NCBI GenBank assembly: GCA_036382515.1
Contig: DASVHQ010000146.1
Span: forward strand, 1 to 21,029
Reading direction: 5' to 3'
Length of the DNA stretch: 21,029 bases
DNA from: JADGRF01 sp036382515
GTDB lineage: Bacteria; Myxococcota_A; Polyangia; Polyangiales; JAFGIB01
Shown here: positions 1-9,392 of the stretch, one piece after another
Numbering within the stretch: the first letter of the stretch is position 1
How the letters are laid out: each line of letters begins with the position of its first letter
Notes under the pieces: model-generated
What the model was told of the DNA's origin: nothing
What the model saw: the letters and a program-made list of their open reading frames with translations, nothing else
Database searches by the model: none
Program-made: the position numbers and the translations under genes

Positions 1-88
1 GCACCGCCACAACCGGCGGAGTGAACGTGGCAGAGCGCTCTGCGCGCGCACAAATCCTGGGACGATGCACGGTTCGGCCACGGCCGGC

Positions 89-117
89 CTGACGCGGCAC
101 GCAAGCCTTGATATCAT
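89..117 (+). promoter_or_regulatory. Candidate sigma70-type promoter of the patatin gene
   Basis: CTGACG at 89-94 matches 4 of 6 bases of the -35 consensus. After a 17-nt spacer, TATCAT at 112-117 matches 5 of 6 bases of the -10 consensus. The predicted start of transcription, around 124, would leave a leader of about 18 nt before the ATG at 142. The match was found by eye and has not been tested. Confidence 0.4.
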
Positions 118-141
118 CGCGCCCCCGTCAAGGAGCGCGCC

Positions 142-2373
142 ATGCCAGAGCTGTCCGCATCCGAGCTAGTCAACGCGCTGGCTGGCAATCCTCTCTTCGC
201 GCAGCTCGACACGGCTGCGCTGCAGGAGCTGCAACGGCACGTCGAGGTCGTCGCGCTCGCCGCCGGGGAGACCCTGGTGCGCAAGGGAGACGTCGGCGAC
301 TGCCTGTATATCGTCTACTCTGGGCAGCTGGGCGTCTACGACCCGAGCGACAGCGACGAGGGCCGGCTCTTGCGCGTGATGGGTCGCGGCGAGTACGTCG
401 GGGAGATCGCACTCTTGCGCGACAGCCCGCGCACCGCCACGCTGCGCGCGCAAGACGCGTGCGTCGTCTTGCGACTCACGCGCACGGGTTTCCTGCGTCT
501 GCTCGAGCGCCATCCGGGCGCACGCACACTGATGGAAAGCGCGGTCGAGCAGCGCTTGCTGCGCTCGGTGCCGCCGCCGCGCAGCGAGCTGCTCGACTTC
601 CTCGGCACCGTGCCGCTGTTCGCGGCGCTGTCCAAGACCGCGCTGGCCGACGTCGAGCACGAGCTGCAGTGGCTGACGCTGGCGGCTGGCGAGTATCTGT
701 TTCGCCAGGGTGATCCGGCCGACTGCCTCTACCTCGTGATCAGCGGCAGGTTACGCATCGTCGCCGAGCAGCCCGATGGTAGCGAGACCGTGCTCGGCGA
801 CATTGGTCGTGGTCAGTGCGTGGGCGAGTTCGGTCTATTGAGCGACGAGCCTCGCGCGGCCACCGTGCGTCCGCTGCGCGACGCCGAGCTGGTGCGCGTG
901 CCCAAGACCGTGATCGAGCAGCTGCTGGATCGCCACCCGCGCGCGATGCTCGGCTTCGTGCGCTCGATCATCGAGCAAGCGCGCTCGACGAAGCAGAGCA
1001 GCACGGAGCGCGGGGCACGCGCCATCGCGATCGTGCCGTGTGGACGCGCCGCGAACCCCGGCTGGCTCGTGGCCTCGATCAAGGACGTGCTCGGGAGCAT
1101 CGGCAGCGTGGCTCATGTCACGAGCCAGAGCGCCAGGGCCGCCGCCGCTGGCGGCAGCGACGGTGATCCGGTGCGCCTGGTGCGCTACCTGAACGAGCTC
1201 GAGGCCAATCACCGCTACGTGCTCTACGAATGCGACCCGGAGCTGAGCGCCTGGACGCGTCGCTGCCTGCGCCAGGCCGATCGCGTCCTGCTGGTGGGGC
1301 GCGTCACCGACGACCCGCGCGTGACCGAGATCGAACGCGAGCTGCTCCAGACGCGCCGCGGCACGCTGCGCGTGCGCCTCGATCTCGCCCTGCTCCACCC
1401 GGAGAGCACGCGCCAACCCACCGGCACGCAAGCATGGCTATCGCCACGCAAGGTCGACTCGCACCATCATGTGCGCGACGGCAACCGCCAGGACGTCGAG
1501 CGCATGGTGCGTCGGCTCTCGGGCCGCAGCGTGGGCCTGGTGCTCAGCGGCGGCGCCGCTCATGGCTTCGCACACATCGGCGTGATCCGTGCGCTGCGCG
1601 AGCACGGCATCGCCATCGATCAGGTGGGCGGCACCAGCATGGGCTCGGTGATCGCCGCGCTCTTCGCGCTGGGCGCGAGCGAGAAAGACCTGGTCGACGG
1701 CGTGCGCAAGGTCTTCGTCGAGGCCAAGCCGCTGACCGACGTCACGCTGCCGGTCGCGTCGTTCCTCGAGGGCAAGCGCTTCGCCAACGCGATCCACGAG
1801 CTGTTCGGCGAGACGCTCGTCGAGGATCTGTGGCTCGGTTACTTCTGTGTCTCTGGAAATCTCACGCGCGGTGAGCCCGCCGTGCACGAGAGCGGCGCGC
1901 TGTGGAACGCCGTGCGCATGAGCTGCAGCATCCCGGGCCTGGTGCCACCCGTCGTGCAAGGCACCGACCTGCACGTCGACGGCGGCGTCGCGAACAACCT
2001 GCCCGACGACGTGATGCGCGCGCGAGCGCAAGGGCCCGTCATCGCCGTCGACATCGGCCCCTCGGTCGACCTGTCGATCGACGCGCGCTACACCGAATAC
2101 CCACCCGCCTGGAAGGTGCTGGCGCACAACGTGAACCCCGTGGGCCGCGTCTCGGTGCCCACGCTGCTACACATCCTGTTCCGCACGGCGATGCTGAGCA
2201 GCCATGGCGCCACCGTGCGCGCCCAGCACGCCTGCGCTCTCTACCTGCGCCCGCGCGTCGAGAAGTTCCCGTTCCTCGACTTCCGCCCGGTCGAGGCGAT
2301 CGCCGAGGAGGGCTACCGTTCCACGCACGAGCAGATCGCGGCGTGGAAAAAGAGCCACGCGACTGCGCTGTAG
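142..2373 (+). CDS. Cyclic-nucleotide-binding / patatin-like phospholipase (NTE family)
   Basis: 743 aa, predicted to be a serine lysophospholipase/esterase of the neuropathy-target-esterase (RssA/patatin) type under cyclic-nucleotide or related allosteric control. Two CNB domains lie at about residues 15-130 and 155-280. Both keep the phosphate-binding-cassette pattern, with Glu88/Arg97 (GEIALLRDSPRTAT) and Glu229/Arg238 (GEFGLLSDEPRAAT), so ligand binding is plausible in both. A linker of about 170 residues follows. The patatin domain begins near residue 460: oxyanion-hole loop GGAAHG at 470-475, nucleophile elbow GTSMG with Ser499, and DGG at 613-615 with catalytic Asp613, so the Ser-Asp dyad is complete. 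No signal peptide or membrane segment is obvious. AAGGAG at 130-135, 6 nt before the ATG, fixes the start. The gene ends convergently with the acyltransferase gene, 63 nt away. The nucleotide bound and the lipid substrate cannot be read from sequence. Confidence 0.93.
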   Translation: MPELSASELVNALAGNPLFAQLDTAALQELQRHVEVVALAAGETLVRKGDVGDCLYIVYSGQLGVYDPSDSDEGRLLRVMGRGEYVGEIALLRDSPRTATLRAQDACVVLRLTRTGFLRLLERHPGARTLMESAVEQRLLRSVPPPRSELLDFLGTVPLFAALSKTALADVEHELQWLTLAAGEYLFRQGDPADCLYLVISGRLRIVAEQPDGSETVLGDIGRGQCVGEFGLLSDEPRAATVRPLRDAELVRVPKTVIEQLLDRHPRAMLGFVRSIIEQARSTKQSSTERGARAIAIVPCGRAANPGWLVASIKDVLGSIGSVAHVTSQSARAAAAGGSDGDPVRLVRYLNELEANHRYVLYECDPELSAWTRRCLRQADRVLLVGRVTDDPRVTEIERELLQTRRGTLRVRLDLALLHPESTRQPTGTQAWLSPRKVDSHHHVRDGNRQDVERMVRRLSGRSVGLVLSGGAAHGFAHIGVIRALREHGIAIDQVGGTSMGSVIAALFALGASEKDLVDGVRKVFVEAKPLTDVTLPVASFLEGKRFANAIHELFGETLVEDLWLGYFCVSGNLTRGEPAVHESGALWNAVRMSCSIPGLVPPVVQGTDLHVDGGVANNLPDDVMRARAQGPVIAVDIGPSVDLSIDARYTEYPPAWKVLAHNVNPVGRVSVPTLLHILFRTAMLSSHGATVRAQHACALYLRPRVEKFPFLDFRPVEAIAEEGYRSTHEQIAAWKKSHATAL

Positions 2374-2436
2374 GTCACTTCGGGGGCCACACGACGCTCG
2401 CCCGGTGCTGCGGCCATGCGTCGCTCGGGCCCGTGC

Positions 2437-4122
2437 TCAGCCGAAGAAGATGGACTTCCTGCGTTGTGTGACGTCCGCGATGGCTTCTTCCATCTGACGC
2501 TTCACGCGATCGCTGAGCGCGCGAACGATCGCCGGATCCCGCGCGGCCTCGGGCCCGTGCTCGGCTGCGACATCGAGCGGCGGCAAGAAACGTACGTGCC
2601 ACTTGGCCGGCAGCGGCGCAGGGATCAGCGGGAAGAGCGTGGGCGTGATGGGGAAGTACGGCCACTCGGTCTTGCGCGTCCACCAGGCCCAGTCGAACTT
2701 CGCGACGATCGGATAGCTCTCCGCGCTGCCCACGATCACGAACGGCACGATCGGCACGCCGTGGCGCAAGGCGATCTTGACGAAGTCATGGCGCCCAAAC
2801 TTCCGCAGCTGATACGCCTCGCGATACAAGGAGAACACACCGCGAATACCTTCGGGGAAGATGCCCAAAAGCTCGTCGTGCTCGAGCACGTAGTCGGCGT
2901 TCTCCTGGCAAGCGACGATGCCACCGAGCTTGGTGGTGAAATCGAACACGAACGGGAACTGAAAACCCGTGGGATGCACGAGGAAGCGTGGGTAGCGGTT
3001 CATGCGCTGCGACAGCAGGTGCAGGATCATCACGCCATCCCAGGCCACGAGGCCTCGGTGCAAGCCGGCCAAGATCCCGGCGCCGCTCTTGGGCACGTGC
3101 TCCAGCCCCTCGACTTCGATGCGCCAGTAGTAGCGCGCGAGGAACTCGAAGAGCCCGCGGCTGCGCGCCGCGAGGTAGTCCTTGTCCATGCCGAAGTCGT
3201 CGAAGCTGCGCGCGTTCTCGCTGCTGGGCGCAGCCGCGCCGGCCGGAACGAAGCTGTCCCCCAGGAACTCCATGAGCGCCTCGGCACTGCCGCGCGTGGG
3301 CACGAAGCCCAGCTCTTGCTTGGCCTTGCGCGTGCCGATCGTAAACGAGTAACGGATGTAGTCGAGCCGTTCGAGCGGCTCGGCGAGGCCCAGTGCCGAG
3401 AGCCAGCGGCGCGGGTGCAGCTGCAACTCGCGCGGCACGGCGACACGCACGGCGCGGCACAGCTCGAGCGCAGCGCGGATCGGGATGACGCTGTCCGGAG
3501 CGATGTTCCACACGCCCGCCTTGGCGTGAGTCAGTGCGCAGACGATGGCGCGCCCGAGGTCGTCCGGCGACAGCAGCTGCAGCGAGGGGTCGTGGCCCGC
3601 GAGCGTGACGGCCAGCCGACCCAGCAAAAGCCGCGAGAAGTAGTCCTGGCTGCCGCGCACCAGCGTGGGGCAAGCGCGCAGGATCGTGAGCTTCACCGAC
3701 GCATGCTCGACCGCAAGCTGCTGCGCCAGTGTTTCGAGCTCGAGCCAGGCCGCGCTGATCGTCGCGCGCTGCGCGCGCACGGCGTTGACGCGGGTCTCGT
3801 CGAGGAAACCCGGGTTGCGTGGGCTCGCTCCGTAGATCTCGGCGCTGCTCACGAGCACCACCTGCTCGGCGCCGCTGCCGAACAGCGCCCGCAACGCAGC
3901 ATAGGCCTCGCCAGCGCTCGGGCCGACCTGCGGAGGTGCCGCAGGCGTGGGGACGTAGATGCCAGCCACGATGCGGCCCAGCTTGGCCGCCTGCAGCTGA
4001 CCCGAGGCCAAGGCCTCGGGCGTGATGCGGTGCACTTCGCCTGGCCCCTCCACCGACTGCAGCACGGGCAGCAGGCGAGTCGCGAGCGCCGTGGGTGCTG
4101 CCAGCAGGACTACATCACTCAT
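2437..4122 (-). CDS. Degenerate SDR/epimerase domain fused to a lysophospholipid acyltransferase
   Basis: 561 aa in two halves. Residues 1 to about 300 resemble an extended SDR (NAD-dependent epimerase) with VSSAEIYG at 91-98. The N-terminal strand reads LLAAPTALA and lacks the GxxGxxG loop. The position expected for the YxxxK pair appears to be Trp126 and Glu130, so oxidoreductase activity is doubtful. Residues from about 330 onward form an LPLAT/PlsC-like domain. It has HRGLVAWD with His355 and Asp362 (H-x6-D, as in the MGAT-like branch, rather than the usual H-x4-D), FPEGIRG with Glu424, and a VPIVPFVIVG strand. The acyltransferase half therefore looks active and probably acylates a glycerolipid at the membrane. 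The start is the ATG at 4122, with only a weak AGGCAG-like site before it. The next gene upstream on this strand, the OmpA gene, ends 156 nt away. A 583-aa open frame on the opposite strand is a GC-driven shadow. Confidence 0.85.
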   Translation of the reverse strand: MSDVVLLAAPTALATRLLPVLQSVEGPGEVHRITPEALASGQLQAAKLGRIVAGIYVPTPAAPPQVGPSAGEAYAALRALFGSGAEQVVLVSSAEIYGASPRNPGFLDETRVNAVRAQRATISAAWLELETLAQQLAVEHASVKLTILRACPTLVRGSQDYFSRLLLGRLAVTLAGHDPSLQLLSPDDLGRAIVCALTHAKAGVWNIAPDSVIPIRAALELCRAVRVAVPRELQLHPRRWLSALGLAEPLERLDYIRYSFTIGTRKAKQELGFVPTRGSAEALMEFLGDSFVPAGAAAPSSENARSFDDFGMDKDYLAARSRGLFEFLARYYWRIEVEGLEHVPKSGAGILAGLHRGLVAWDGVMILHLLSQRMNRYPRFLVHPTGFQFPFVFDFTTKLGGIVACQENADYVLEHDELLGIFPEGIRGVFSLYREAYQLRKFGRHDFVKIALRHGVPIVPFVIVGSAESYPIVAKFDWAWWTRKTEWPYFPITPTLFPLIPAPLPAKWHVRFLPPLDVAAEHGPEAARDPAIVRALSDRVKRQMEEAIADVTQRRKSIFFG

Positions 4123-4278
4123 AGCTGCCTGACAGTGCTCCGCTCGTCACCGGCTGCGCGACCTTAATCGGCAGCGCAGCAGAGTCAAGCGGACGTTGGC
4201 GGGCGTCAGCAGGCCCGGGCCGGCGCGGGCCGGAATAGAAGCCACAACGCAGCGTTGTCGCCACGAACGGCCGCCGGG

Positions 4279-6105
4279 TCAAGGCGTGAGAGCTTCGCCG
4301 GAAGACACGATGATGAACTGCACACGTCGATTCTTGGCGCGGTCGGCAGCTGTGGAGTTCGGGCGCAAGGGCATGTCTTGGCCGTAGCCCTTGGCGACCA
4401 ATCGGGCCGGAGCTACACCGGCCAGCACGAGCCAAGCCCGCACCGACTCGGCGCGCGCCTGTGATAGCTGTTGGTTGTGCTCGCGACCACCCTTGTTGTC
4501 GGTGTGGCCCTGGATCTCGAGCTGGCGAATGCCCTCGTCGCGCAGCAGCACGTCAGCGATCTCGCGCATCAGCGGGTCGCTGCTAGTGCCAATCTCCGCG
4601 CTGTTGGTCGCGAAGTTGATCTGCTGCTTGATGTAGATCTCCTTGGCTTCCACGCGCACGAGCGAGGTCGTGGGCTTCTTGATCAGGATGATCTTGGGCA
4701 GCGTGGTGTCGCGCGGTGCAACCTCGACCTCGACGAGCTGCATCAAGTAACCCTCGGCGTCGACGCGGACGCGATAGCTGCCGGCCGGGGCATCGGGCAA
4801 GGCGAACAAGCCGTCGTGGTCCGTGTTGACCGTCTTGCTCTTGGGGCCGAGCATCTCGACGCGAGCGCCTGCAACGGCGCTACCCTTCTCGTCGTTGACC
4901 TGACCGGAGATCGCGCCCTCGGTCGGCTTGGGCACGAGGAAGCAGTGCAGTGGGATGTCGCCACCGGTCCGCGGGATGGTCGCCTGACACGTGCCCGACT
5001 CGTAGTCGGGGTGCGAGACCTCGAAGCGGATCACGCCGCTGATCCGGTCGACGATGAACAGACCGCGGTCGTCGGTTTGCAGGGCCGAGAGCGCGCGCGA
5101 GGTCTTGACCACCGCCTGCGCCACGGGTTGCTCGGTGTTCTGATCGAGCACCTTGCCGAGCACCCTGCCCTGCGCGCGCACCACCGGCTCGAGCGCTTCG
5201 GGCTTCTCCTTCGGCTCGCGCGCGACGTCGGGCTCGATGGCTTCCGACTTCGGCTTGCTGTGACCGAAGCCGACGTGGACCGATGCGCCGAGCCAGATCT
5301 GCGCGATGCCGTAGGAGAACTCGAACTTGATCGCGATCTGCTCGTGCGGCGAAAAACGCAGCGCTAGGAGCGGAAGCATGGGGAATGCCATGACCGGCGG
5401 CACACGGTTGTCGCGCACGCCGTACTGCTCACCCTTCTGCGAAGCGGTGTTGGTCGCGATCGGCTTGCCGTTGCGGTCGAAGGCTTGGTCGCAGTACTCG
5501 ATGGCGGTGCCGTCGCTGCGCTTGTCGGGCCCTAACACCACCGGCATGTGCGCAGCCTGGCAGGCATGGAAGTTGCCGGTCGCGTCCGGATAAGCCTCAT
5601 TGCGCGTGAGGTTGCCGGTGAAGATGCCGAAGTCCAGGCCGAAGCCGAACTCGAGCGCGAGCATGCGGTTGAACTCGATCGGCCACAGCAAGGCGCCCGT
5701 CAGATGCAACAGCGCGAGGTCGCTGCGGATGTACTCGGTGTCCTCGACCAGCGTGTCCTTGGCCGTGAACGCACCGTGCACGAAGTACGGCATGTAGCCG
5801 AGGCCCACCTGCGCGGTGAGACCACCGGCGCTGCGATGCGAGACCAAAAGACCGAAGCCGTCGTTGGTGATGCTCGGGGCGCGCGTCAGGAACGGCGCGA
5901 GCATGTACGAGGGGATCCAGTTGTGGCGGTAGTAGCCGCCGAGGAACCACTGGCCCTTGGCCTCGGGGTCGGCGTCCTGTGCACGCGCTACCGAGGCAGG
6001 CGCAGCTGCGCTGCAGACCAGGAGCACCAAGAGAGCGCTCGCGAGGCGCCATGCCGAGCGAGGTGCCGATCGTGGTGCCGAATTGGTTCCGCTTGTGTGC
6101 CGCAT
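4279..6105 (-). CDS. OmpA-family outer-membrane protein with two carboxypeptidase-regulatory-like domains
   Basis: 608 aa. An N-terminal signal peptide (residues about 1-42: basic n-region, hydrophobic SALLVLLVCSAAAPASVA, then ARAQ) points to export. Residues about 48-283 have alternating aromatic and small residues typical of an outer-membrane beta barrel. Two beta-sandwich carboxypeptidase-regulatory-like domains follow at about 313-390 and 398-463. The OmpA peptidoglycan-binding domain spans about 496-600. It keeps the diaminopimelate-contacting pair Asp536 (GHTD) and Arg551, spaced 15 residues apart as in E. coli OmpA. The likely role is linking the outer membrane to the cell wall, with the two sandwich domains as periplasmic spacers. 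The kinase gene upstream on the same strand ends 175 nt away, so co-transcription is possible but not shown. The 156 nt downstream of the stop contain a GC-rich inverted repeat but no T-tract, so no terminator is called. Confidence 0.88.
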   Translation of the reverse strand: MRHTSGTNSAPRSAPRSAWRLASALLVLLVCSAAAPASVARAQDADPEAKGQWFLGGYYRHNWIPSYMLAPFLTRAPSITNDGFGLLVSHRSAGGLTAQVGLGYMPYFVHGAFTAKDTLVEDTEYIRSDLALLHLTGALLWPIEFNRMLALEFGFGLDFGIFTGNLTRNEAYPDATGNFHACQAAHMPVVLGPDKRSDGTAIEYCDQAFDRNGKPIATNTASQKGEQYGVRDNRVPPVMAFPMLPLLALRFSPHEQIAIKFEFSYGIAQIWLGASVHVGFGHSKPKSEAIEPDVAREPKEKPEALEPVVRAQGRVLGKVLDQNTEQPVAQAVVKTSRALSALQTDDRGLFIVDRISGVIRFEVSHPDYESGTCQATIPRTGGDIPLHCFLVPKPTEGAISGQVNDEKGSAVAGARVEMLGPKSKTVNTDHDGLFALPDAPAGSYRVRVDAEGYLMQLVEVEVAPRDTTLPKIILIKKPTTSLVRVEAKEIYIKQQINFATNSAEIGTSSDPLMREIADVLLRDEGIRQLEIQGHTDNKGGREHNQQLSQARAESVRAWLVLAGVAPARLVAKGYGQDMPLRPNSTAADRAKNRRVQFIIVSSGEALTP

Positions 6106-6280
6106 CCCCTACGTTCCGCCGGAGAACCCTCGCGGCAATGGGCCATGCCGAGCGTCCGACGTCAAGAGCAGTGGCCCCGTTCGGTCGCCAGAAAGTGCGC
6201 GCAAGTCGCTCGACACAGGTCCGAGACGGCCGCGCTGCGCAGCACACATCACACCGCAACGATCAAGCGTGCAGCGGTCG

Positions 6281-8872
6281 TCACGGTTGGAGGGTGAGCA
6301 CCTTGGTCACCGTCTGACCCGCAGCGATCTGGACGCTCAGGGTCTTCGTCATGCCGAAGTCGGGGTTGACGAGCTTCAGCTGATGGGTGCCCGCGGCCAA
6401 GCTGATGTTCATCTGTGGCGTGTTGCCCACCAGCTTGCCATCGACGAACACACGGCTCCACGGGCGCGTGTTGATGCGCAGGATGCCCAGCTTCCTGCCC
6501 GCAGCGCCCGAAGCGACGGACGCCGCAGCATGGGGACGGCCAGCCGGCTGCGACGTCTCGGCCTTGACGCGCGGGTGCTCGGCCTTGACGCGCGGGTGCT
6601 CGGCCACGGCCGCGTGCGCTGGCGCCACGACAGGCCGGCTGCCCTTGTCTGGGCTCGCGCGATGCACCGCCGTGGGCGGGCTCGACGCAGGTGCCGCCGC
6701 GCCGCGCTCGGGCGTGGCGCGCGGTGCAACTGGCGGGGCGGGCGCCATGTTCGCGGTGGGCGCGCTGGGCGCGGGCACGGGCGCGTTCGGCTGGGGCTGG
6801 GCCGCAGCTGTCGGCGGCGTAGCACCCACCGTGGGCTCGAGCGTGACGGCGGGCAGATCGAGCACCTGGTTGCCATGCACCCGCAGCTTCGTCGACCACG
6901 CAGAGAAGCCAGGCTTGTCCACGCGCAGCGTGTGCTCGACGCCAGCCTTCACCTCGCTGATGACGAACGGACTTGCGTTCGCCGACACGCGCTGACCATC
7001 GACCGTGACGACCGCATCCTTGGGATCGGTCGTCAGATGGATCGTGGCCGTGCCCGGATCACGGAACGTGTAGAGCGCGGCGGCGATCACAGCCACGATG
7101 CCCACGACCACAGCGACCACGGGAAGATACGACGGGCGCTCCGGCGCCGGCGTCGGAAATGTGGCGCTCGAGCTCGGCGTAGCCATGGCCGGCGCGGGCG
7201 CACCGGAGATCGACGCATCGGAGACTGCCGCATGGGAGACCGGCGGCACAGCCACCGGCGCCATCGGCGGCAGATCGAGTGTTGGCGGGAACTCGCCGCT
7301 CTGCTCGGCGCGCAAGCCCGGGAAGGTCTCGTCGACGCGGACCTGACGCGTGACGTCGTCGCCGCCTGGCTCGGGATCGGGGATGTGTGGGATCTCGTCG
7401 ACGCCCTGGTCCTGCGTCCGCGGCTCGTCTTCATCCCAGTCCATGTCGAGCGTGGGCGCGGACGGGGTCTTGAGTGAGCCCTGCAGCTGCGCCTCGAGCA
7501 ATGCGCTCGCGGGCAGGCCTGGAATCGACTCGGCGCGCGGCACCACGGGCGGTACCGAAGGCGCGCGCATGGGGACACCGAGCTCGCGAACAGGCCCCGG
7601 CACGGCCGTGGGCGCGGCGTAGCGCGCAGGCAGCGCGGTGACCACCGAGTCGGGCGCCGGCGCAGGCTCCGGCATCAGGTTGAGCGTGCTCACCTGCTCG
7701 AGGTTGTCGAACGCTGCGAGGCCAGTGAGAGCCTCGACGGGCGCAACACGTTCGGTCGGCTGCCCGCGATCGGAGACGCGATCGGACGCAGTGCCGACAG
7801 ACGCCGAGACCTGTGGAGCGGCCGGCGCGGGAATCGTGCTCGACACGCGCGACGGCTGGGGGCGCGTGGGCGGTGGCACGGACGCGCGCGGGCTTGGCTT
7901 CGGCGTCTCGTCCAGGCGCGCCGGGGCCGCACCGATTTCGTCAGCGAACAAGCGCCGCAGGTAGGCACCCAGCTCGACGCGGCCGCACTCTTGCCGGCTC
8001 TCGGTCATGAACGTGTGCAGCGCGCGCCGCAGGTCGTTGGCCGACTGGTAGCGGTCGCGCGGATGCTTGGCCAGCGCCTTCATCACGATGCGCTCGAGAC
8101 TCGAAGGGATCTCGCGGTTGAGCGAGCTGGGCGGCGGCACGTCCACGTTGCGCACGCGCTCGACGGCCTTGTAGTCGCTCTCGCCCGAGAACAAACGCTC
8201 GCCCGTGAGCAGCTCATAAAGACAGATGCCCGCCGCGAACACGTCGCTGCGGCGGTCGAGCGGCGCGCCCTTGATCTGCTCGGGCGACATGTACCCGAAC
8301 TTGCCCTTGACGATGCCCACCTCGGTGCGCGCCACGTTCTCCGTGCTCATGGCGATCCCGAAGTCGGTGATCTTCACGTCACCGTCGTATGACAGGAGCA
8401 CGTTCTGCAGCGATACGTCGCGGTGCACGAGGCCCAGGAGCTCGCCGTGCGCATCGGTCTGCTCATGCGCGTGGTGCAGGCCCTCGCACACCTTTGCGAG
8501 GATGAAGCAAGCCACGGGAATGGGGACACGCTCGCCGTTCTTGCGCGTGCGGTGGAACAGGTTGCGAGCGTCCTGCCCGTCGACGTATTCGAGCGCAATA
8601 TAAGGAGTGGACTCCGCCTCGCCGATCTCGAAGGTCTTGATGATGCAGTCGTGGTTGAGCTGCGCGAGCACGCGCGACTCGTCCAAGAACATGGTCTTGT
8701 ACTGATGAACGTCGCGCAGGTGCGGCAAGATGCGCTTCACCGCGACGATGGGCTGACCGGGCGCGCTCTGGTCGCACGCCTTGACGATCTCGGCCATGCC
8801 GCCGATGTTGATCCGAGAGAGAAGCTCGTACTTGCCGAAACGGATGGGATCACCCTCGCAGCGTCGAACCAT
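6281..8872 (-). CDS. Transmembrane Ser/Thr protein kinase with two PEGA domains
   Basis: 863 aa. The Hanks-type kinase domain occupies about residues 12-290: P-loop INIGGMAEI, Lys46 (AVKR), helix-C Glu65, HRD at 150-152 with Asn157, and DFG at 170-172. All catalytic residues are present, so it should be active. A long Pro/Ala/Ser-rich cytoplasmic linker follows. One membrane segment (LPVVAVVVGIVAVIAAAL) begins near residue 583. Outside the membrane lie a PEGA domain at about 607-675, a second Pro/Ala-rich linker, and a C-terminal PEGA domain at 795-863 with VFVDGKLVGNTP. PEGA domains are surface-exposed repeats found in many myxobacterial kinases; a role in sensing an envelope ligand is inferred. 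The start is the ATG at 8872, which opens 11 residues before the kinase core, with a GGGGG run directly before it. The linker holds two exact copies of AEHPRVK encoded by a 21-bp tandem repeat. Confidence 0.95.
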   Translation of the reverse strand: MVRRCEGDPIRFGKYELLSRINIGGMAEIVKACDQSAPGQPIVAVKRILPHLRDVHQYKTMFLDESRVLAQLNHDCIIKTFEIGEAESTPYIALEYVDGQDARNLFHRTRKNGERVPIPVACFILAKVCEGLHHAHEQTDAHGELLGLVHRDVSLQNVLLSYDGDVKITDFGIAMSTENVARTEVGIVKGKFGYMSPEQIKGAPLDRRSDVFAAGICLYELLTGERLFSGESDYKAVERVRNVDVPPPSSLNREIPSSLERIVMKALAKHPRDRYQSANDLRRALHTFMTESRQECGRVELGAYLRRLFADEIGAAPARLDETPKPSPRASVPPPTRPQPSRVSSTIPAPAAPQVSASVGTASDRVSDRGQPTERVAPVEALTGLAAFDNLEQVSTLNLMPEPAPAPDSVVTALPARYAAPTAVPGPVRELGVPMRAPSVPPVVPRAESIPGLPASALLEAQLQGSLKTPSAPTLDMDWDEDEPRTQDQGVDEIPHIPDPEPGGDDVTRQVRVDETFPGLRAEQSGEFPPTLDLPPMAPVAVPPVSHAAVSDASISGAPAPAMATPSSSATFPTPAPERPSYLPVVAVVVGIVAVIAAALYTFRDPGTATIHLTTDPKDAVVTVDGQRVSANASPFVISEVKAGVEHTLRVDKPGFSAWSTKLRVHGNQVLDLPAVTLEPTVGATPPTAAAQPQPNAPVPAPSAPTANMAPAPPVAPRATPERGAAAPASSPPTAVHRASPDKGSRPVVAPAHAAVAEHPRVKAEHPRVKAETSQPAGRPHAAASVASGAAGRKLGILRINTRPWSRVFVDGKLVGNTPQMNISLAAGTHQLKLVNPDFGMTKTLSVQIAAGQTVTKVLTLQP
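6557..6598 (-). repeat. Tandem 21-bp repeat (two exact copies) inside the kinase gene
   Basis: Units at 6557-6577 and 6578-6598 are identical, and the first 7 bases of a third unit follow at 6599-6605. The repeat is in frame and encodes AEHPRVK twice in the extracytoplasmic linker between the two PEGA domains. Because the unit length is a multiple of three, gain or loss of copies would change linker length without a frameshift. Confidence 0.9.
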
Positions 8873-9234
8873 CCCCCGAGACCTGCCGGCGCGAGCTGGC
8901 TAGGCCAGGCGAGCCGCAGCAACCGATTTCCTCATCACAACAGACTGCGCCCGGTAGCTCGTCCGGCACGCTCGTGGGCTGGGTTCTTCGTGGTCCAGTG
9001 TATTCGCAGCGCTCGCGAATTGGCAGTATTTTTCGGACACGCTCGCACACACCATCCCGCATTCGAGACAGCCGCAGGCTGCGAACCGGCGCTCGTGGGG
9101 CCGCGCGCATGGCGTGCGCGTAACACGGCGCGGCGCAGTCGAAACGCCACGGACGCTGCAAAACAGGGCCTGCGCTGGCAGCGAGAATTGGACGCACGGC
9201 TTCGGACGATCTCGCGCGGCGGCTGCGGTAGCCC

Positions 9235-9253
9235 AAAAACCGAGGTTTTTTTT
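9235..9253 (+). terminator. Weak terminator-like hairpin with T8 tract upstream of the HU gene
   Basis: AAAAAC, loop CGAG, GTTTTT forms a 6-bp stem that runs into eight T residues (9246-9253). The stem is nearly all A-U, so termination would be weak. It could end an upstream transcript or small RNA on the + strand, or be a chance A/T tract. There is no coding gene just upstream on this strand for it to terminate. Confidence 0.3.
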
Positions 9254-9392
9254 CGATCGGCGCACCGAATTGCACGAATCGTGGGGTTTGGGCTTTACAC
9301 GCTCTTGTACGCCCGTTTTCGCTCTGTCATGTCTTCGCGCAGGAGAAGTGGCCGCACTGCATATTCCCCAGGGTATTTTGGGGGTTCGCGAC

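Noticed and set aside
2416..4167. A 583-aa open frame on the plus strand opposite the acyltransferase gene
   Set aside because: Its translation is rich in Arg, His, Gln and Ala without recognisable domains, while the minus strand encodes clear SDR and acyltransferase motifs. Long antisense frames are expected at this GC content.
4180..4250. GC-rich inverted repeat after the OmpA gene as a terminator
   Set aside because: Arms GGCCCG/CGGGCC can pair, but there is no T-tract on either strand.
5957..7477. A 506-aa plus-strand open frame across the OmpA and kinase genes
   Set aside because: It crosses two convincing minus-strand genes and reads as Arg/His-rich low complexity.
9177..9193. A TGGCA...TTGG pair resembling a sigma54 promoter before HU
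   Set aside because: The spacing is one base too long and the GC of the -12 element is altered, so it fails the consensus.
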